Of a stretch of DNA of 64,000 nucleotides, positions 33,355 to 42,348 are shown piece after piece. A program made the position numbers and the translations under genes. The notes below the pieces were generated by a model. The model was not told the origin of the DNA. It made no database searches and saw only the letters and a list, made by a program, of their open reading frames with translations. Each line of letters begins with the position of its first letter. Position 1 is the first letter of the stretch. The stretch comes from Demequina sp. NBRC 110055 (GTDB lineage Bacteria; Actinomycetota; Actinomycetes; Actinomycetales; Demequinaceae), in NCBI RefSeq assembly GCF_002090135.1, contig NZ_BBRL01000004.1, forward strand, positions 1,054,001 through 1,118,000, in the 5' to 3' direction.

Positions 33355-34626
33355 GTGCCCGTTGATAGACCCGCCGCCGTCGCGGCCCCCGTGCGCCTCA
33401 CGGCGCTGACCTTCCTCGTGCTCGGCCTGGTGCAGGCCATCTGGCCGCTGACGATGGACCTGTACCTGCCGGCCTTCCCCACGATCGTCGCGGACCTCGG
33501 CACGTCGGCATCGGCCATCCAGGCGACCTTGACCGCGGCCTTCGTCGGCATGGCTCTCGGCCAATTGCTCACGGGGCCATGGTCGGACCGCGTGGGCCGA
33601 CGCCGCCCCATGCTCGTGGCTCTCGTCGTCTACATCGCCGCCTCCGTGGGGTGTGCGCTCGCGCCGAGCGCGGGTGTTCTCATCGGTGCTCGATTCGCGC
33701 AGGGGCTCGGCGCCGCCTCGGCCGCCGTGCTGACCATCGCGATGGTGCGCGACGCGTCCGAGGGACCCCAGATGGTGCGTGCTCTCGCGCGACTGCAGTT
33801 GGTCAACGGCACGTTCGTGGTGCTCGCGCCGTCCATCGGCGCCTGGCTGCTGGGGGTGACCCCGTGGAGGGGGATGTTCTGGCTGCTCGCCGGGGTCGGG
33901 GTGGCGCTGCTCGCGATCACGAGCTGGGCACTCAGTCCGCGCCGGTGGGGCCCTGGCGCGGCACCCGTGGCCGATGCCGCGGTCGCCAGGCCGCGGCTCT
34001 ACGCGCCGCTCGTCGCGGACCGCCGCTACCTCTTGGCAGTCGCCGGGGGAGCGTTGGTGTTCGCCGCGATGATGTCGTACATGGCGAGTTCCGCCTTCCT
34101 GTTTCTCGAACACTTTGGGCTCAGCGAGACCACGTACGCCGTCGTCTTCGGCGGCCACGGACTCATGATGATCGCCGGGGCGCAAGTCAGCGCCCGCGTC
34201 GCGGGCCGCGTCGCCCCGGTGCGCGTGGTGGTGATCGGTGCGACCGTGCTGCTCGGTGCCGCCGCGGCGGCGACGGCCCTCGGCCCCTTCGCGGGCGACT
34301 CGCGCGTCTGGCTGTTCCTGGTGCCGTTGTTCGTGTTCACCACGGCCTTTGGGTTCGTGAACCCGGCGCTCCAGGAGGTGGCGCTCCACGACCACCGCGA
34401 GCGTGCCGGATCCGCCGCGTCACTCATGGGCGCGACACGGATGATCGCGGGCTCGGCGGCTGCGCCGCTCGTGGGGGCGGTGGGTGTCGCCACACCCACC
34501 CTCGTCGGCGGGGCGATGGCGGTGTGCTGCGCGCTCGCCGCCGCCGTCCTGCTGGTGCTGGGCCGGGCGACACAAGCGAAGGGCCAGGAAACTACGGGTG
34601 CCGCCGAGGCGCCGGCCGCATCCTAG
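33355..34626 (+). CDS. Bcr/CflA-type multidrug efflux MFS transporter
   Basis: A 423-residue, 12-helix antiporter of the Bcr/CflA subfamily, with PLTMDLYLPAFPTIVADL in helix 1 and DRVGRRRPML in the 2-3 loop. GTG 33355 is preferred because GGAGGGG (33342-33348) lies 6 nt upstream; an ATG at 33340 is also in frame. It is distantly related in sequence to the pump at 3160-4413. The gene is followed 9 bp later by an alcohol dehydrogenase that has its own leaderless-type promoter. Confidence 0.88.
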   Translation: MPVDRPAAVAAPVRLTALTFLVLGLVQAIWPLTMDLYLPAFPTIVADLGTSASAIQATLTAAFVGMALGQLLTGPWSDRVGRRRPMLVALVVYIAASVGCALAPSAGVLIGARFAQGLGAASAAVLTIAMVRDASEGPQMVRALARLQLVNGTFVVLAPSIGAWLLGVTPWRGMFWLLAGVGVALLAITSWALSPRRWGPGAAPVADAAVARPRLYAPLVADRRYLLAVAGGALVFAAMMSYMASSAFLFLEHFGLSETTYAVVFGGHGLMMIAGAQVSARVAGRVAPVRVVVIGATVLLGAAAAATALGPFAGDSRVWLFLVPLFVFTTAFGFVNPALQEVALHDHRERAGSAASLMGATRMIAGSAAAPLVGAVGVATPTLVGGAMAVCCALAAAVLLVLGRATQAKGQETTGAAEAPAAS

Positions 34627-34635
34627 GATGGCGCC

Positions 34636-35676
34636 ATGAGCACCGTTGCCGCCATTGTTGCCCCGTCCGCCGACGCCCCGCTCGAGCGCGGCAGCGTCAC
34701 TCGCCGGGAGGTGGGGCCGCGCGACGTCCTCATCGACATCGCGTGGGCAGGCATCTGCCACTCCGACATTCACACCGTGCGCGGCGACTGGGGCGCGCAG
34801 ACGTACCCGCTGGCCGTGGGTCACGAGATCGCGGGCACGGTCGCCGCGGTCGGTGCGGAGGTGACCAGCGTGGCCGTGGGCGACCGCGTGGGCGTGGGAT
34901 GCATGGTGGGTTCGTGCCGCCAATGCGCCAACTGCCAGGCAGGGCGCGAGCAGTACTGCGAGAAGGGGTTCACAGATACGTATGGCGCCCGTGACGCCGA
35001 CGGCACCGTCACCCAGGGCGGCTACAGCGCCGCCGTGGTGGTAGACGAGCACTTCGTGCTGTCGCTGCCCGCCGCGCTTCCGTTCGAGAAGGTCGCGCCG
35101 TTGCTGTGCGCGGGCATCACCACCTACTCGCCGCTGCGCCGGTGGGGCGCGGGCCCCGGCAAGCGCGTCGCCGTGGTCGGCATGGGCGGATTGGGTCACA
35201 TGGCAGTGAAGCTCGCGGTCGCGATGGGTGCCGAGGTCGCGGTGCTGTCGCAGACCTCCTCCAAGCGCGCCGACGCCCTCCGGTTCGGCGCCGTCGCCCA
35301 CCACGCAACGAGCGATCCTTCCGTGTTCACGGAACTCGCCAATTCCTTCGACCTCATCATCAACACCGTCTCGGCGCCGCTGGACGTGGACGCGTACCTC
35401 GGCATGCTCGACTTTGCGGGGGTGATGGCGAACGTGGGTGCGCCGCCCGAGCCCGCCGCGATGTCCGTCTTCACCCTGTTTACGAACCAGCGCTCGTTTA
35501 CCGGTTCCACCATCGGCGGCATCGCGGAGACGCAGGAGATGCTCGAGTTCTGCGCCGAGCATGGGATTGTTCCCGAGGTCGAGATCATTGCCGCGGACCA
35601 GGTCAACGATGCGTGGGAGCGGGTGCTGAAGTCGGACGTGCGCTACCGGTTCGTCATCGACGCCGCGACGCTGTAG
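34636..35676 (+). CDS. NAD(P)-dependent alcohol dehydrogenase (CAD-like)
   Basis: A 346-residue zinc enzyme of the cinnamyl-alcohol-dehydrogenase/YahK-type MDR branch. Catalytic-zinc ligands lie in GICHSDIH and GHEIAG; four structural-zinc cysteines lie in CMVGSCRQCANC and a following Cys. The cofactor loop is VVGMGGLGHMAVKLA. It would reduce a broad range of aldehydes. ATG 34636 follows TAGGAT (34624-34629) by 6 nt, so a leaderless message is likely. A hairpin follows the stop. Confidence 0.92.
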   Translation: MSTVAAIVAPSADAPLERGSVTRREVGPRDVLIDIAWAGICHSDIHTVRGDWGAQTYPLAVGHEIAGTVAAVGAEVTSVAVGDRVGVGCMVGSCRQCANCQAGREQYCEKGFTDTYGARDADGTVTQGGYSAAVVVDEHFVLSLPAALPFEKVAPLLCAGITTYSPLRRWGAGPGKRVAVVGMGGLGHMAVKLAVAMGAEVAVLSQTSSKRADALRFGAVAHHATSDPSVFTELANSFDLIINTVSAPLDVDAYLGMLDFAGVMANVGAPPEPAAMSVFTLFTNQRSFTGSTIGGIAETQEMLEFCAEHGIVPEVEIIAADQVNDAWERVLKSDVRYRFVIDAATL

Positions 35677-35700
35677 GCCGTGCGCGCTGGGAGCCACCCA

Positions 35701-35728
35701 GTGCCCGTTTCTCACCGAAAGCGGGCAC
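35701..35728 (+). terminator. Terminator after the CAD-like dehydrogenase
   Basis: GTGCCCG (35701-35707) pairs with CGGGCAC (35722-35728), extended by a wobble and two T-A pairs, 24 bp after the stop codon. No T tract follows. Confidence 0.5.
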
Positions 35729-35757
35729 CCAGCGCCTCCTGGGGCGCAAGGGGGTGC

Positions 35758-35779
35758 GGGGGGGGGGGGGGGGGGGGGG
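35758..35779. repeat. Run of 22 G
   Basis: An uninterrupted 22-G homopolymer lies between the dehydrogenase terminator and the tRNA terminator. Such runs are rare and hard to sequence, so the exact length is doubtful. It may be a sequencing or assembly artefact or a true G-quadruplex-forming tract. Confidence 0.6.
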
Positions 35780-35815
35780 CGGGCGGCTCGGTGGTGCGCG
35801 GCCGGGAACGACAAA

Positions 35816-35852
35816 GCCGCAGGAGTCCGCGCCTTTCAGCGCGCCCTGCGGC
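35816..35852 (-). terminator. Terminator of tRNA-Arg
   Basis: GCCGCAGG (35816-35823) pairs with CCTGCGGC (35845-35852); inner GCGC/GCGC adds to the stem. On the minus strand it follows the tRNA by 23 nt and is followed by TTTGTCGTT. Confidence 0.65.
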
Positions 35853-35875
35853 CCTTGTGTCGCGAGCATACGACG

Positions 35876-35948
35876 TGCCCCCGACAGGAATCGAACCTGC
35901 GACCTTCGGTACCGGAAACCGGCGCTCTATCCGCTGAGCTACGGGGGC
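35876..35948 (-). tRNA. tRNA-Arg (anticodon CCG)
   Basis: The minus strand folds as a 73-nt tRNA: acceptor GCCCCCG/CGGGGGC with discriminator A, D-arm GCTC/GAGC, anticodon loop TTCCGGT giving CCG (reads CGG), and T-arm with TTCGATT. The 3' CCA is not encoded. The first anticodon-stem pair is a C-A mismatch, and the outer T-stem pair is G-T. A terminator follows, and a LacI gene lies 27 bp upstream on the same strand. Confidence 0.93.
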
Positions 35949-35975
35949 ATGCGGGGTGACCCGCGAGGGTCAAGA

Positions 35976-36971
35976 CTAGCAGGGGGCGGCGGTGGTGCCC
36001 CGCACGGTCAGGCTCGGCTCGAGCGTGACCTCGACCGTGTCGCGGTCGCCGTCGATGCGTGACAGCAGCAGCCTGGCCGCCTCGCGGCCAATGGCCTCGC
36101 GCGGCTGCGCGACCGTGGTGAGTCCTGGGCGCACCTGGCGGGCGATCTGGGCGTCGTCGTAGCCCACGATGCTGAGCCGCGCGGGCACATCGAGGCCCGC
36201 GTCGAGCGCGTCGTGGAGCAAGGCGGCAGCCGTGCGGTCGTTGCCGGCGAAGCACGCGGTGGGTCCCTCGGGCGTGCCGGAGGCCGCGAGCAGTGCCGCC
36301 GTGCCGCCCTCGTCGACCCACAGGGTCGTCGCGGGAAGGTCGGCACGCGTCATCGCCTCGCCATAGGCGTGACGACGGGCCGATGCCGCGGCGCGCCTCG
36401 ACGATGCCAGGTGCACGATGCGACGGTGGCCCAGGCTCAGGAGGTGGTCGAGCGCGAGGGCGGCGCCGCGCTCGTCGTGGTTGCGCACCACGCTCACGCG
36501 CCGCGGCTGCGTAAACGGCCGGCCGACCATGACGAGCGGCCGGCGGGTGGCGGCGGCGTCGAGCGCCTCGGCGGCGAGCATCGCCGAGACCACGATGACC
36601 CCGTCCACGCCTAGGTCGAGTATCTGGTCCAGGCGCGCGGCGAGCACCTCGGGCCGTGAGCGGCCGTGGCCGATGACCGTTCCGAGCCCCGCGTCCAGGG
36701 CCCGCGACTCGATGCCCGCGACGACGTCCGCGTGGTACGGGTTGGACAGGTCCGAGACCAGGACACCGATCACCTGCGTGCGGCCGCGCGCGAGCCCGCG
36801 CGCCAACACGTTGGAGCGATACCCCAAGTCGTCGGCGACGGCGAGGATGCGCGTGCGGGTGGCGTCGGACACACCCACGTCGCCCCTGATGGCAAGGGAG
36901 ACGAGCGACTTCGACACGCCTGCCGCGCGCGCGACGTCCACGATGGTGGGGGCGGCGCGGTCGGCGGACAT
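35976..36971 (-). CDS. LacI-family transcriptional regulator
   Basis: A 331-residue regulator with an N-terminal LacI HTH (TIVDVARAAGVSKSLVSLAI, about residues 9-28), hinge helix SNVLARGLA and a periplasmic-binding-protein-like sensor domain (IGVLVSDLSNPYHADVV to VGYDDAQIAR). ATG 36971 is preferred to TTG 36983. It is divergent from the HAD-ECF operon, and a near-palindrome with a central CG (37037-37050) overlaps that promoter. It therefore probably represses the transporter operon in response to its substrate or a derivative. Confidence 0.9.
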   Translation of the reverse strand: MSADRAAPTIVDVARAAGVSKSLVSLAIRGDVGVSDATRTRILAVADDLGYRSNVLARGLARGRTQVIGVLVSDLSNPYHADVVAGIESRALDAGLGTVIGHGRSRPEVLAARLDQILDLGVDGVIVVSAMLAAEALDAAATRRPLVMVGRPFTQPRRVSVVRNHDERGAALALDHLLSLGHRRIVHLASSRRAAASARRHAYGEAMTRADLPATTLWVDEGGTAALLAASGTPEGPTACFAGNDRTAAALLHDALDAGLDVPARLSIVGYDDAQIARQVRPGLTTVAQPREAIGREAARLLLSRIDGDRDTVEVTLEPSLTVRGTTAAPC

Positions 36972-37036
36972 GAGCCGATTCAATCAGAACCCTCAGTGAA
37001 CATTCGGCGAACGCGGGCGAACAACAGGCAACGCCA

Positions 37037-37067
37037 CTGGAACGCTCCAGGAGCCCCTGGCTAGCGT
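37037..37067 (+). promoter_or_regulatory. LacI-type operator and leaderless promoter of the HAD-ECF operon
   Basis: CTGGAACGCTCCAG (37037-37050) has perfect 5-bp arms around a CG-containing centre, a LacI-family shape. TAGCGT (37062-37067) lies 7 nt before GTG 37075 and can act as the -10 box of a leaderless mRNA, which puts the operator over the -35 position. The divergent LacI gene starts 66 bp away. Confidence 0.5.
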
Positions 37068-37074
37068 CGCCGAT

Positions 37075-38700
37075 GTGAACGACACTCAGCCCGCGACGCC
37101 CTTGCCCGTCCCCGCCGCACTCCTGCTCGACTTCGGCGGCGTGATCATCACGACGGCCAAGCGGCCGACGGGCCTGGACGATGCCGCGGCCTACGTGGCG
37201 GCGACTCTCGAGCGCGGCCTCATCGACGTGCCCGTCGCCCAGGTGCGCGCCTCTCTCGAGGCGGGCCTCACGGCGCTCACGCACTGGAAGCATGCCTCGA
37301 GCCGCCTGCCCGAGCCGCGCGAGCTCACCCAGCGGGAGATCGTGGGCGACTTCCTCGCCGCCGACCTTTCCGGGGACGCCCGCGCACTGCTGACCGCGGA
37401 GTCGGGCGAACTGCTCGACGCACTCCAGACCCTCATCACGGACCATCACCTTCGCCCCGGCATCCGGCGCCTGCTCGACACGGCAGCGAGCCACGGCATC
37501 CCCGTGGGCATCGTCTCCAACGCGCACTCCGGGCGCTCGCACCGGCGCATCCTCGCGTCGCTCGGGCTCTACGACGCATTCGCCGTGCAGGTGTATTCGG
37601 ACGAGGTCGGCATGCGCAAGCCGCACCCCGGCATCCTCGCGCTCGCGGCCGCAGGCGTCGGCGCCGATCCCGCGGACTGCTGGTACGTGGGCGACACGCT
37701 CGATCGCGACGTGGTCGCCGGCCGCCGCGCGGGCATCGGCCGTGTGCTGATTACCCGCGACAAGCACACCGACTACCCGCCGTTCGCTGTCGCACATACG
37801 GCCGATGCGACGTTCGAGACCCCCGAGGGGCTCGCCGATGCGTTGGTCGCCTCGCTGGAGGCCGGCGCCACGGCGAGTGCCCCGACGGGGAGAATCGCAC
37901 GCGAGCCAGCCGCGGCATCGGCCGCCCAGAATGCACGCCGTGGCGCGCTGCTGATCGACCACGGCGGCGTGATCTCCCTGTCCGAGAAGAACCCGGCGGA
38001 GATGATGCGGCTGGGCGAGCGGCTCGCGTTCCTGCTGTCGACGCCCGACAGCCCGCTTGAGCCCGGCGACGCGATCCAGATGATCGCCACGGCCCGCGAG
38101 CATCGCGCCGCGGCCAAGGGTGACTCGCTTTGCGAGACCAGCCCGCACGAGTTCTGGGTCGAACACTTCGGGCGGGACCTCGACTCGCGCGCCCGCGCCG
38201 TGCTCGCCGCCGAGTGCCACGACCTCATGCACCGCTACGGGCGCGCGAAGAGCCGCCGTGTGCTGCGAGACGGGGTGCGCGAGTCGCTCGAGGAGTGCCG
38301 GGCGCAGGGCATGCCTGTCGTCGTGGTGTCGAACACTCTGTCCGGCCGCGCCGTGCGCGACGCGTGCCGCGACCACGGCCTGACGGGCCTGATCGGCGCC
38401 TACGTGTGCTCCGACGAGCACGGCGAACGCAAGCCCGGCGCCTCCATCGTGCGCGAGGCGCTCGCGATCGCCGGTGCCGACCCCTCGGCCACCTGGTTCT
38501 ACGGCGACAAGCCGCATGCCGACGCGGCGGGAGCGCTCGCGGCCGGCATTCGCCGCCGTGTCATCGTCCGCGGCGGCGCCGTCGCGGACGCCCCGATCGA
38601 CGAGGCGCTTGCGAGCGGCCTCGCCACCGACGTCGTCGACTCCGCTGCGGGGCTCGCCTCGCTGCTGCGTGACGCCGCGTCGCTTTCTCTGTCCCAGTAA
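37075..38700 (+). CDS. Tandem HAD-family hydrolase (two domains fused)
   Basis: A 541-residue protein with two complete HAD phosphatase-like domains. Domain 1 (about 10-265) has LLDFGGVI, IVSNAHSG, KPHP and YVGDTLDRD. Domain 2 (about 285-535) has LIDHGGVI, VVSNTLSG, KPGAS and FYGDKPHAD. Both use D-x-G in motif I, without the second Asp of the classic DxD; relatives such as YihX have the same variation. It probably removes phosphate from a sugar or nucleotide-like metabolite. It heads the operon with the ECF transporter (38-bp gap), so its substrate is likely what the transporter imports after phosphorylation. Confidence 0.85.
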   Translation: MNDTQPATPLPVPAALLLDFGGVIITTAKRPTGLDDAAAYVAATLERGLIDVPVAQVRASLEAGLTALTHWKHASSRLPEPRELTQREIVGDFLAADLSGDARALLTAESGELLDALQTLITDHHLRPGIRRLLDTAASHGIPVGIVSNAHSGRSHRRILASLGLYDAFAVQVYSDEVGMRKPHPGILALAAAGVGADPADCWYVGDTLDRDVVAGRRAGIGRVLITRDKHTDYPPFAVAHTADATFETPEGLADALVASLEAGATASAPTGRIAREPAAASAAQNARRGALLIDHGGVISLSEKNPAEMMRLGERLAFLLSTPDSPLEPGDAIQMIATAREHRAAAKGDSLCETSPHEFWVEHFGRDLDSRARAVLAAECHDLMHRYGRAKSRRVLRDGVRESLEECRAQGMPVVVVSNTLSGRAVRDACRDHGLTGLIGAYVCSDEHGERKPGASIVREALAIAGADPSATWFYGDKPHADAAGALAAGIRRRVIVRGGAVADAPIDEALASGLATDVVDSAAGLASLLRDAASLSLSQ

Positions 38701-38738
38701 CCCACCCCACCAGCAGCAGCTACTCCCAAGGAGCAGAC

Positions 38739-39644
38739 ATGTCCCAGACCACCGTTCCCGATGAGCGGGCCGGCCGTCTTCGAGGCACCGCCGCAGGACT
38801 GCGCCGCGACCTCAGCGGTTCGCAGAAGCTCATGATTTTTGTCCTCTCGATGGCGCTGTCCGGCGTCGCGAACATCGTCATCGAGGTCATCCCCGAGGTG
38901 TCGATCGGCCCCGTGGACGTGTCCGTCAGCTACTTCGTCTTCGTGCCGCTGGCACTCGTCGCCCTCCTCAACCCCTTCTGGGCGGCGCTCGGCGCACCCG
39001 TGGGGGAGGTCATCTTCGTCGACCTTCTCATGGGCGACTTTTCGGGACTGGCCGAGATCGAGGGCATCATCCAGATGTTCCTCGCCCTGTTCATCGCGGG
39101 TTCGATGATCCGCAACCCTAAGAACAAGATCCAGATCGCCATCGCCGCCGTGACCGTCGTGGTCATCGACAAGGCGCTGTCCGCGATCGTGGACCTGTCG
39201 AAGGTGTGGATCGGCGTCGAGGACGCGGAGTACGTCGAGGGCCTGCCCGAGTCGATCCTGGTCCTCGAGGGCATCGGCTTTGCGGTCGACATCGTCATCA
39301 CTGGCGTCCTCTTCGGCGTGATCCCCGCCATCTGGCTGATCCCTGCGCTGCACGGGCGCATCGAGCCGCTGCTCGGGATGCGCCCGCGCGTGCCGGGCGA
39401 GCCCATTCAGGGTGGGGCGCCCCGGACCGGACTGTTCGTGGGTGTGGCCCTCGCGCTCGCCGTGGCCGCCTTCTTCTTCGCCTTCCTTGAAGCGTGGGAC
39501 GTCGCGATCGGCGTGTTCGAGCCGGACTTCCTCGACACGTACGGCGCGGGCTTCCTGTGGGTGGGAGTCGGCGCCGCCGCGATCGCCTTCCTCGTGGGTG
39601 TCGCGCTCGTGAAGTTCAGCCGCAGCCGCAAGACCGACAACTGA
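38739..39644 (+). CDS. ECF transporter S component (substrate unknown)
   Basis: A 301-residue membrane protein with about six to seven hydrophobic segments (for example LMIFVLSMALSGVANIVIEV and FVPLALVALLNPFWAALGAP). Its place directly before fused ECF ATPases and EcfT makes it the substrate-binding S component. Its sequence does not match the vitamin-specific types I can recall (biotin, thiamine, riboflavin, folate, queuosine). AAGGAGC precedes the ATG. It is the key to the operon's function. Confidence 0.8.
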   Translation: MSQTTVPDERAGRLRGTAAGLRRDLSGSQKLMIFVLSMALSGVANIVIEVIPEVSIGPVDVSVSYFVFVPLALVALLNPFWAALGAPVGEVIFVDLLMGDFSGLAEIEGIIQMFLALFIAGSMIRNPKNKIQIAIAAVTVVVIDKALSAIVDLSKVWIGVEDAEYVEGLPESILVLEGIGFAVDIVITGVLFGVIPAIWLIPALHGRIEPLLGMRPRVPGEPIQGGAPRTGLFVGVALALAVAAFFFAFLEAWDVAIGVFEPDFLDTYGAGFLWVGVGAAAIAFLVGVALVKFSRSRKTDN

Positions 39645-39725
39645 CCGCGTGCCGCGGGCGTCCCACGGGACGCCCGCGGCGCCGTCCCCCGCACCGCGAC
39701 AGCATCACCACAGGAGCACCGCCGT

Positions 39726-41489
39726 ATGAGCGCCATCATCGAGATCGACCGCCTGAGCTTCCGCTACCCGGGAGCCGAGCGCGACAGCCTGCGCAACGTC
39801 TGCCTCACCATTGAGGAGGGCGACTTCGTGGCCGTGATCGGCGGCAACGGCTCGGGCAAGACCACCCTGTGCAAGACGCTCAACGGGCTGGTGCCGCACT
39901 ACTGGGAGGGCGACTTCGCGGGAGAGGTGCGGGTGGACGGCGTCGACACCTATGAGTCCTCCGTCGCCTCCCTGTCGTCGACCGTGGGCTACGTCTACCA
40001 GGATTTTCAGAACCAGTTGGTGCGCCCGCGCGTGCGCGACGAGGTCGAGTTTGGCCCCACCAACTTCGGCATGGCCGACTACGCCGAGCGTGCCCAGCAG
40101 GCGATGGAGATGCTCGGCATCGCACACCTCGCCGATCGGTTCGTGTGGCAGCTGTCCGGCGGCCAGGCTCACCTCACGGCGCTCGCGTCGGTCCTCGCCA
40201 TGCGCCCGCGCATCATTGTGGTCGACGAGCCCGTCGCCGAGGTCGACCCCGCCGGCGCCCACGCTCTGTATGAGCGCCTCACCGAACTCAACCAGGTTCA
40301 CGGCATTACCGTCATCGTGATCGAGCACCACGCCGAGTTCATCGCGCAGTACGCGAAGTCGGTGGTGCTCATGGATGACGGCGCACCCGTGTGGCACCTG
40401 CCCGCGCCACAGGCCGCCGCCCGTGCGGCCGAGCTTGCGTCGCACGGGATCCCCGCACCCCAGATCGTCGCGGCGTGCGAGGGGCTCGACCTCGCGGCGG
40501 CGCCGCGCACGGTCGACGAGGCGGCGGCGGTGTTGCGCACCGCAGGCGCGCGCCAGCGCGATTCTTGGGCGGCCGATGCTGCGGCCGGCTCGGCCTCGCA
40601 GCCCACCGTGGCGGGGACGAACCCGGCCAGTACGGAGGGCGACACGCATCGCCCGGTCGCGGTGGCATCGGCCGTCTCGCATGGCTATCGCTCCGTCGCG
40701 GGCGACCTACTCCCGGTGTTGAGTGGCGTGGACCTCACCATTCGCGCGGGCGACCGGGTGGCGCTCGTGGGCGGCAACGGCGCCGGCAAATCGACGCTCA
40801 TGCGGCTGTTGTGCGGGCTGCAGGTGCCGCGCGGCGGGTCGGTGACGCTCGACGGGATCGACACCAAGAAGTCGTCGGCGACCAAGCTCGCCGAGCACGC
40901 CGCGTACCTGTTCCAACGGCCCGAGCAGATGTTCCTCAAGGACTCAATCAGGGCCGATGTGCGCCTGTTCCCAGCGGGGCGCGGGCGCGACGAGGCCGAT
41001 GCCTTGGTGGACCGGGTGCTCGATCGGGTGAGGTTGAGCGACTTTGCCGACCGTGACGGCCGCACCCTGTCTGGGGGTCAGCAGCGCCGCGCGACCCTCG
41101 CCATCGGCCTCGCGATGACGCCGTCGCTATTGTTGGCCGACGAGCCGACGGCATCGCTCGACGTGGCCAGCCGCGACTCGGTCATCGCGATGCTCGACGA
41201 GCTGTCCGGGGCGATTGCCGCCGCCGTGGTCGCGACACACGACATGCACCTGGTCGCGGAATGGGCCACGCGCGTGATCGTCTTGGGAGGCGGGGGAGTG
41301 CTCGCGGACGTGACTCCCCTCGAGCTGTTCTCGTCCGATTCCTTACTGGAGGGCGCGCACGTGGTGCCGCCTCAGATCACGGCGCTGGGTCGCGCGCTGG
41401 GCATCGAGCCCGCGCCGCTCTCGGTGTCCCAATGGCGCGAGGCCGTGGCACTCGCCGATGCTTCGGAGCCGGTGGAGGTGCGCGCATGA
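39726..41489 (+). CDS. ECF transporter ATPase, fused A-A' protein
   Basis: A 587-residue protein with two ABC ATPase domains. Domain 1 (about 5-235) has GGNGSGKTT, QLSGGQ and VVDEPVAEVDP; domain 2 (about 315-545) has GGNGAGKST, LSGGQQRR and LLADEPTASLD. Fusion of EcfA1 and EcfA2 in one chain is common in actinobacteria. The linker (about 240-310) is Ala-rich. It energises the S/T membrane pair, and its stop codon overlaps the EcfT start. Confidence 0.92.
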   Translation: MSAIIEIDRLSFRYPGAERDSLRNVCLTIEEGDFVAVIGGNGSGKTTLCKTLNGLVPHYWEGDFAGEVRVDGVDTYESSVASLSSTVGYVYQDFQNQLVRPRVRDEVEFGPTNFGMADYAERAQQAMEMLGIAHLADRFVWQLSGGQAHLTALASVLAMRPRIIVVDEPVAEVDPAGAHALYERLTELNQVHGITVIVIEHHAEFIAQYAKSVVLMDDGAPVWHLPAPQAAARAAELASHGIPAPQIVAACEGLDLAAAPRTVDEAAAVLRTAGARQRDSWAADAAAGSASQPTVAGTNPASTEGDTHRPVAVASAVSHGYRSVAGDLLPVLSGVDLTIRAGDRVALVGGNGAGKSTLMRLLCGLQVPRGGSVTLDGIDTKKSSATKLAEHAAYLFQRPEQMFLKDSIRADVRLFPAGRGRDEADALVDRVLDRVRLSDFADRDGRTLSGGQQRRATLAIGLAMTPSLLLADEPTASLDVASRDSVIAMLDELSGAIAAAVVATHDMHLVAEWATRVIVLGGGGVLADVTPLELFSSDSLLEGAHVVPPQITALGRALGIEPAPLSVSQWREAVALADASEPVEVRA

Positions 41490-42292
41490 GCCGCAAGACC
41501 AGGGACGTCCTGTCGGTCGAATGGGTGAAACTCGAGCTGATCCGTACCGCGTACGCGACCCGCGGCGGGCTGTTCGCCAAGATGGATCCGCGCATGGTGA
41601 TCAGCTGGTACCTGATCTTGGCGGTGGTGCCGTGGCTGACGCACGACCTGGTGACGATCATCGCGCTGTTCGGTCTGACCGCCGTCTCCGCGGCGCTCGC
41701 GCGCGTGGGACCGCTGGTGCTCGGGCTGTTCTTGATCGGGTTCGTGACGGACTTCGCGTACGCGTTCGGCGCGGCCTGGGTCTTTGGCGGCGATCACGAG
41801 ACGGCCCTCGCGCTCGTCGAGATCACGCTGAAGCTCGCGACCGTGTCGCTGGCGTCGATCGCGGCCTTCGTGTCGCTCGACCCCGAGGAACTCAGCACGG
41901 GGCTCCTCGCGTGGAAGGCGCCCGAGCTGCTCGCGTTCGGCGTCTCCTACGGGTATCGGATGATGCCCATCCTGTTCGAGGAGTTCGGAACGGTCTTCAC
42001 GGGCCTGCGTCTGCGTAGCCCGCAGGGGCCGCGCGGCTTCCTGGGACTGAGGGCGCTGTGGCGCTGGGGCACCTGGGCTGTGCAGGCGTTTTACCCAATC
42101 TTCCTCAACACAGCGAAGTCGGTGCGCACCACCGTCGAGTCGCTCGAGACCCGCGGCTTCACCGCGGCCCAGGGGCGAAACCTTCGCATCGCGCAACTAC
42201 GGATTGGAGCGCTCGACGTGGCCGTCGTGGCCGCGACGCTGGTGGCCGTGGTCGGGGCGTTCGAGTTGGGGGCGCTCGTCACCATCGCGTGA
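41486..42292 (+). CDS. ecfT: ECF transporter transmembrane component EcfT
   Basis: A 268-residue membrane protein of the CbiQ/EcfT family. It couples ATPases to the S component through its coupling helices; the Ala/Ser-Arg-Gly signature is visible in VESLETRGF near residue 225. It has about five hydrophobic segments. ATG 41486 overlaps the ATPase stop (ATGA). The transporter is thus complete in one operon (S, A-A', T), the group I layout dedicated to one substrate. Confidence 0.9.
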   Translation: MSRKTRDVLSVEWVKLELIRTAYATRGGLFAKMDPRMVISWYLILAVVPWLTHDLVTIIALFGLTAVSAALARVGPLVLGLFLIGFVTDFAYAFGAAWVFGGDHETALALVEITLKLATVSLASIAAFVSLDPEELSTGLLAWKAPELLAFGVSYGYRMMPILFEEFGTVFTGLRLRSPQGPRGFLGLRALWRWGTWAVQAFYPIFLNTAKSVRTTVESLETRGFTAAQGRNLRIAQLRIGALDVAVVAATLVAVVGAFELGALVTIA

Positions 42293-42348
42293 CGCGGAGG
42301 CCCAACCGCCTATCCTGAGCCCTCAAGAGTGGGCACGGGAGGACGCAC

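Noticed and set aside
35836-38517. An 893-residue open frame on the minus strand across the tRNA, LacI and HAD genes
   Set aside because: It overlaps a tRNA and two recognised genes and has no domain of its own.
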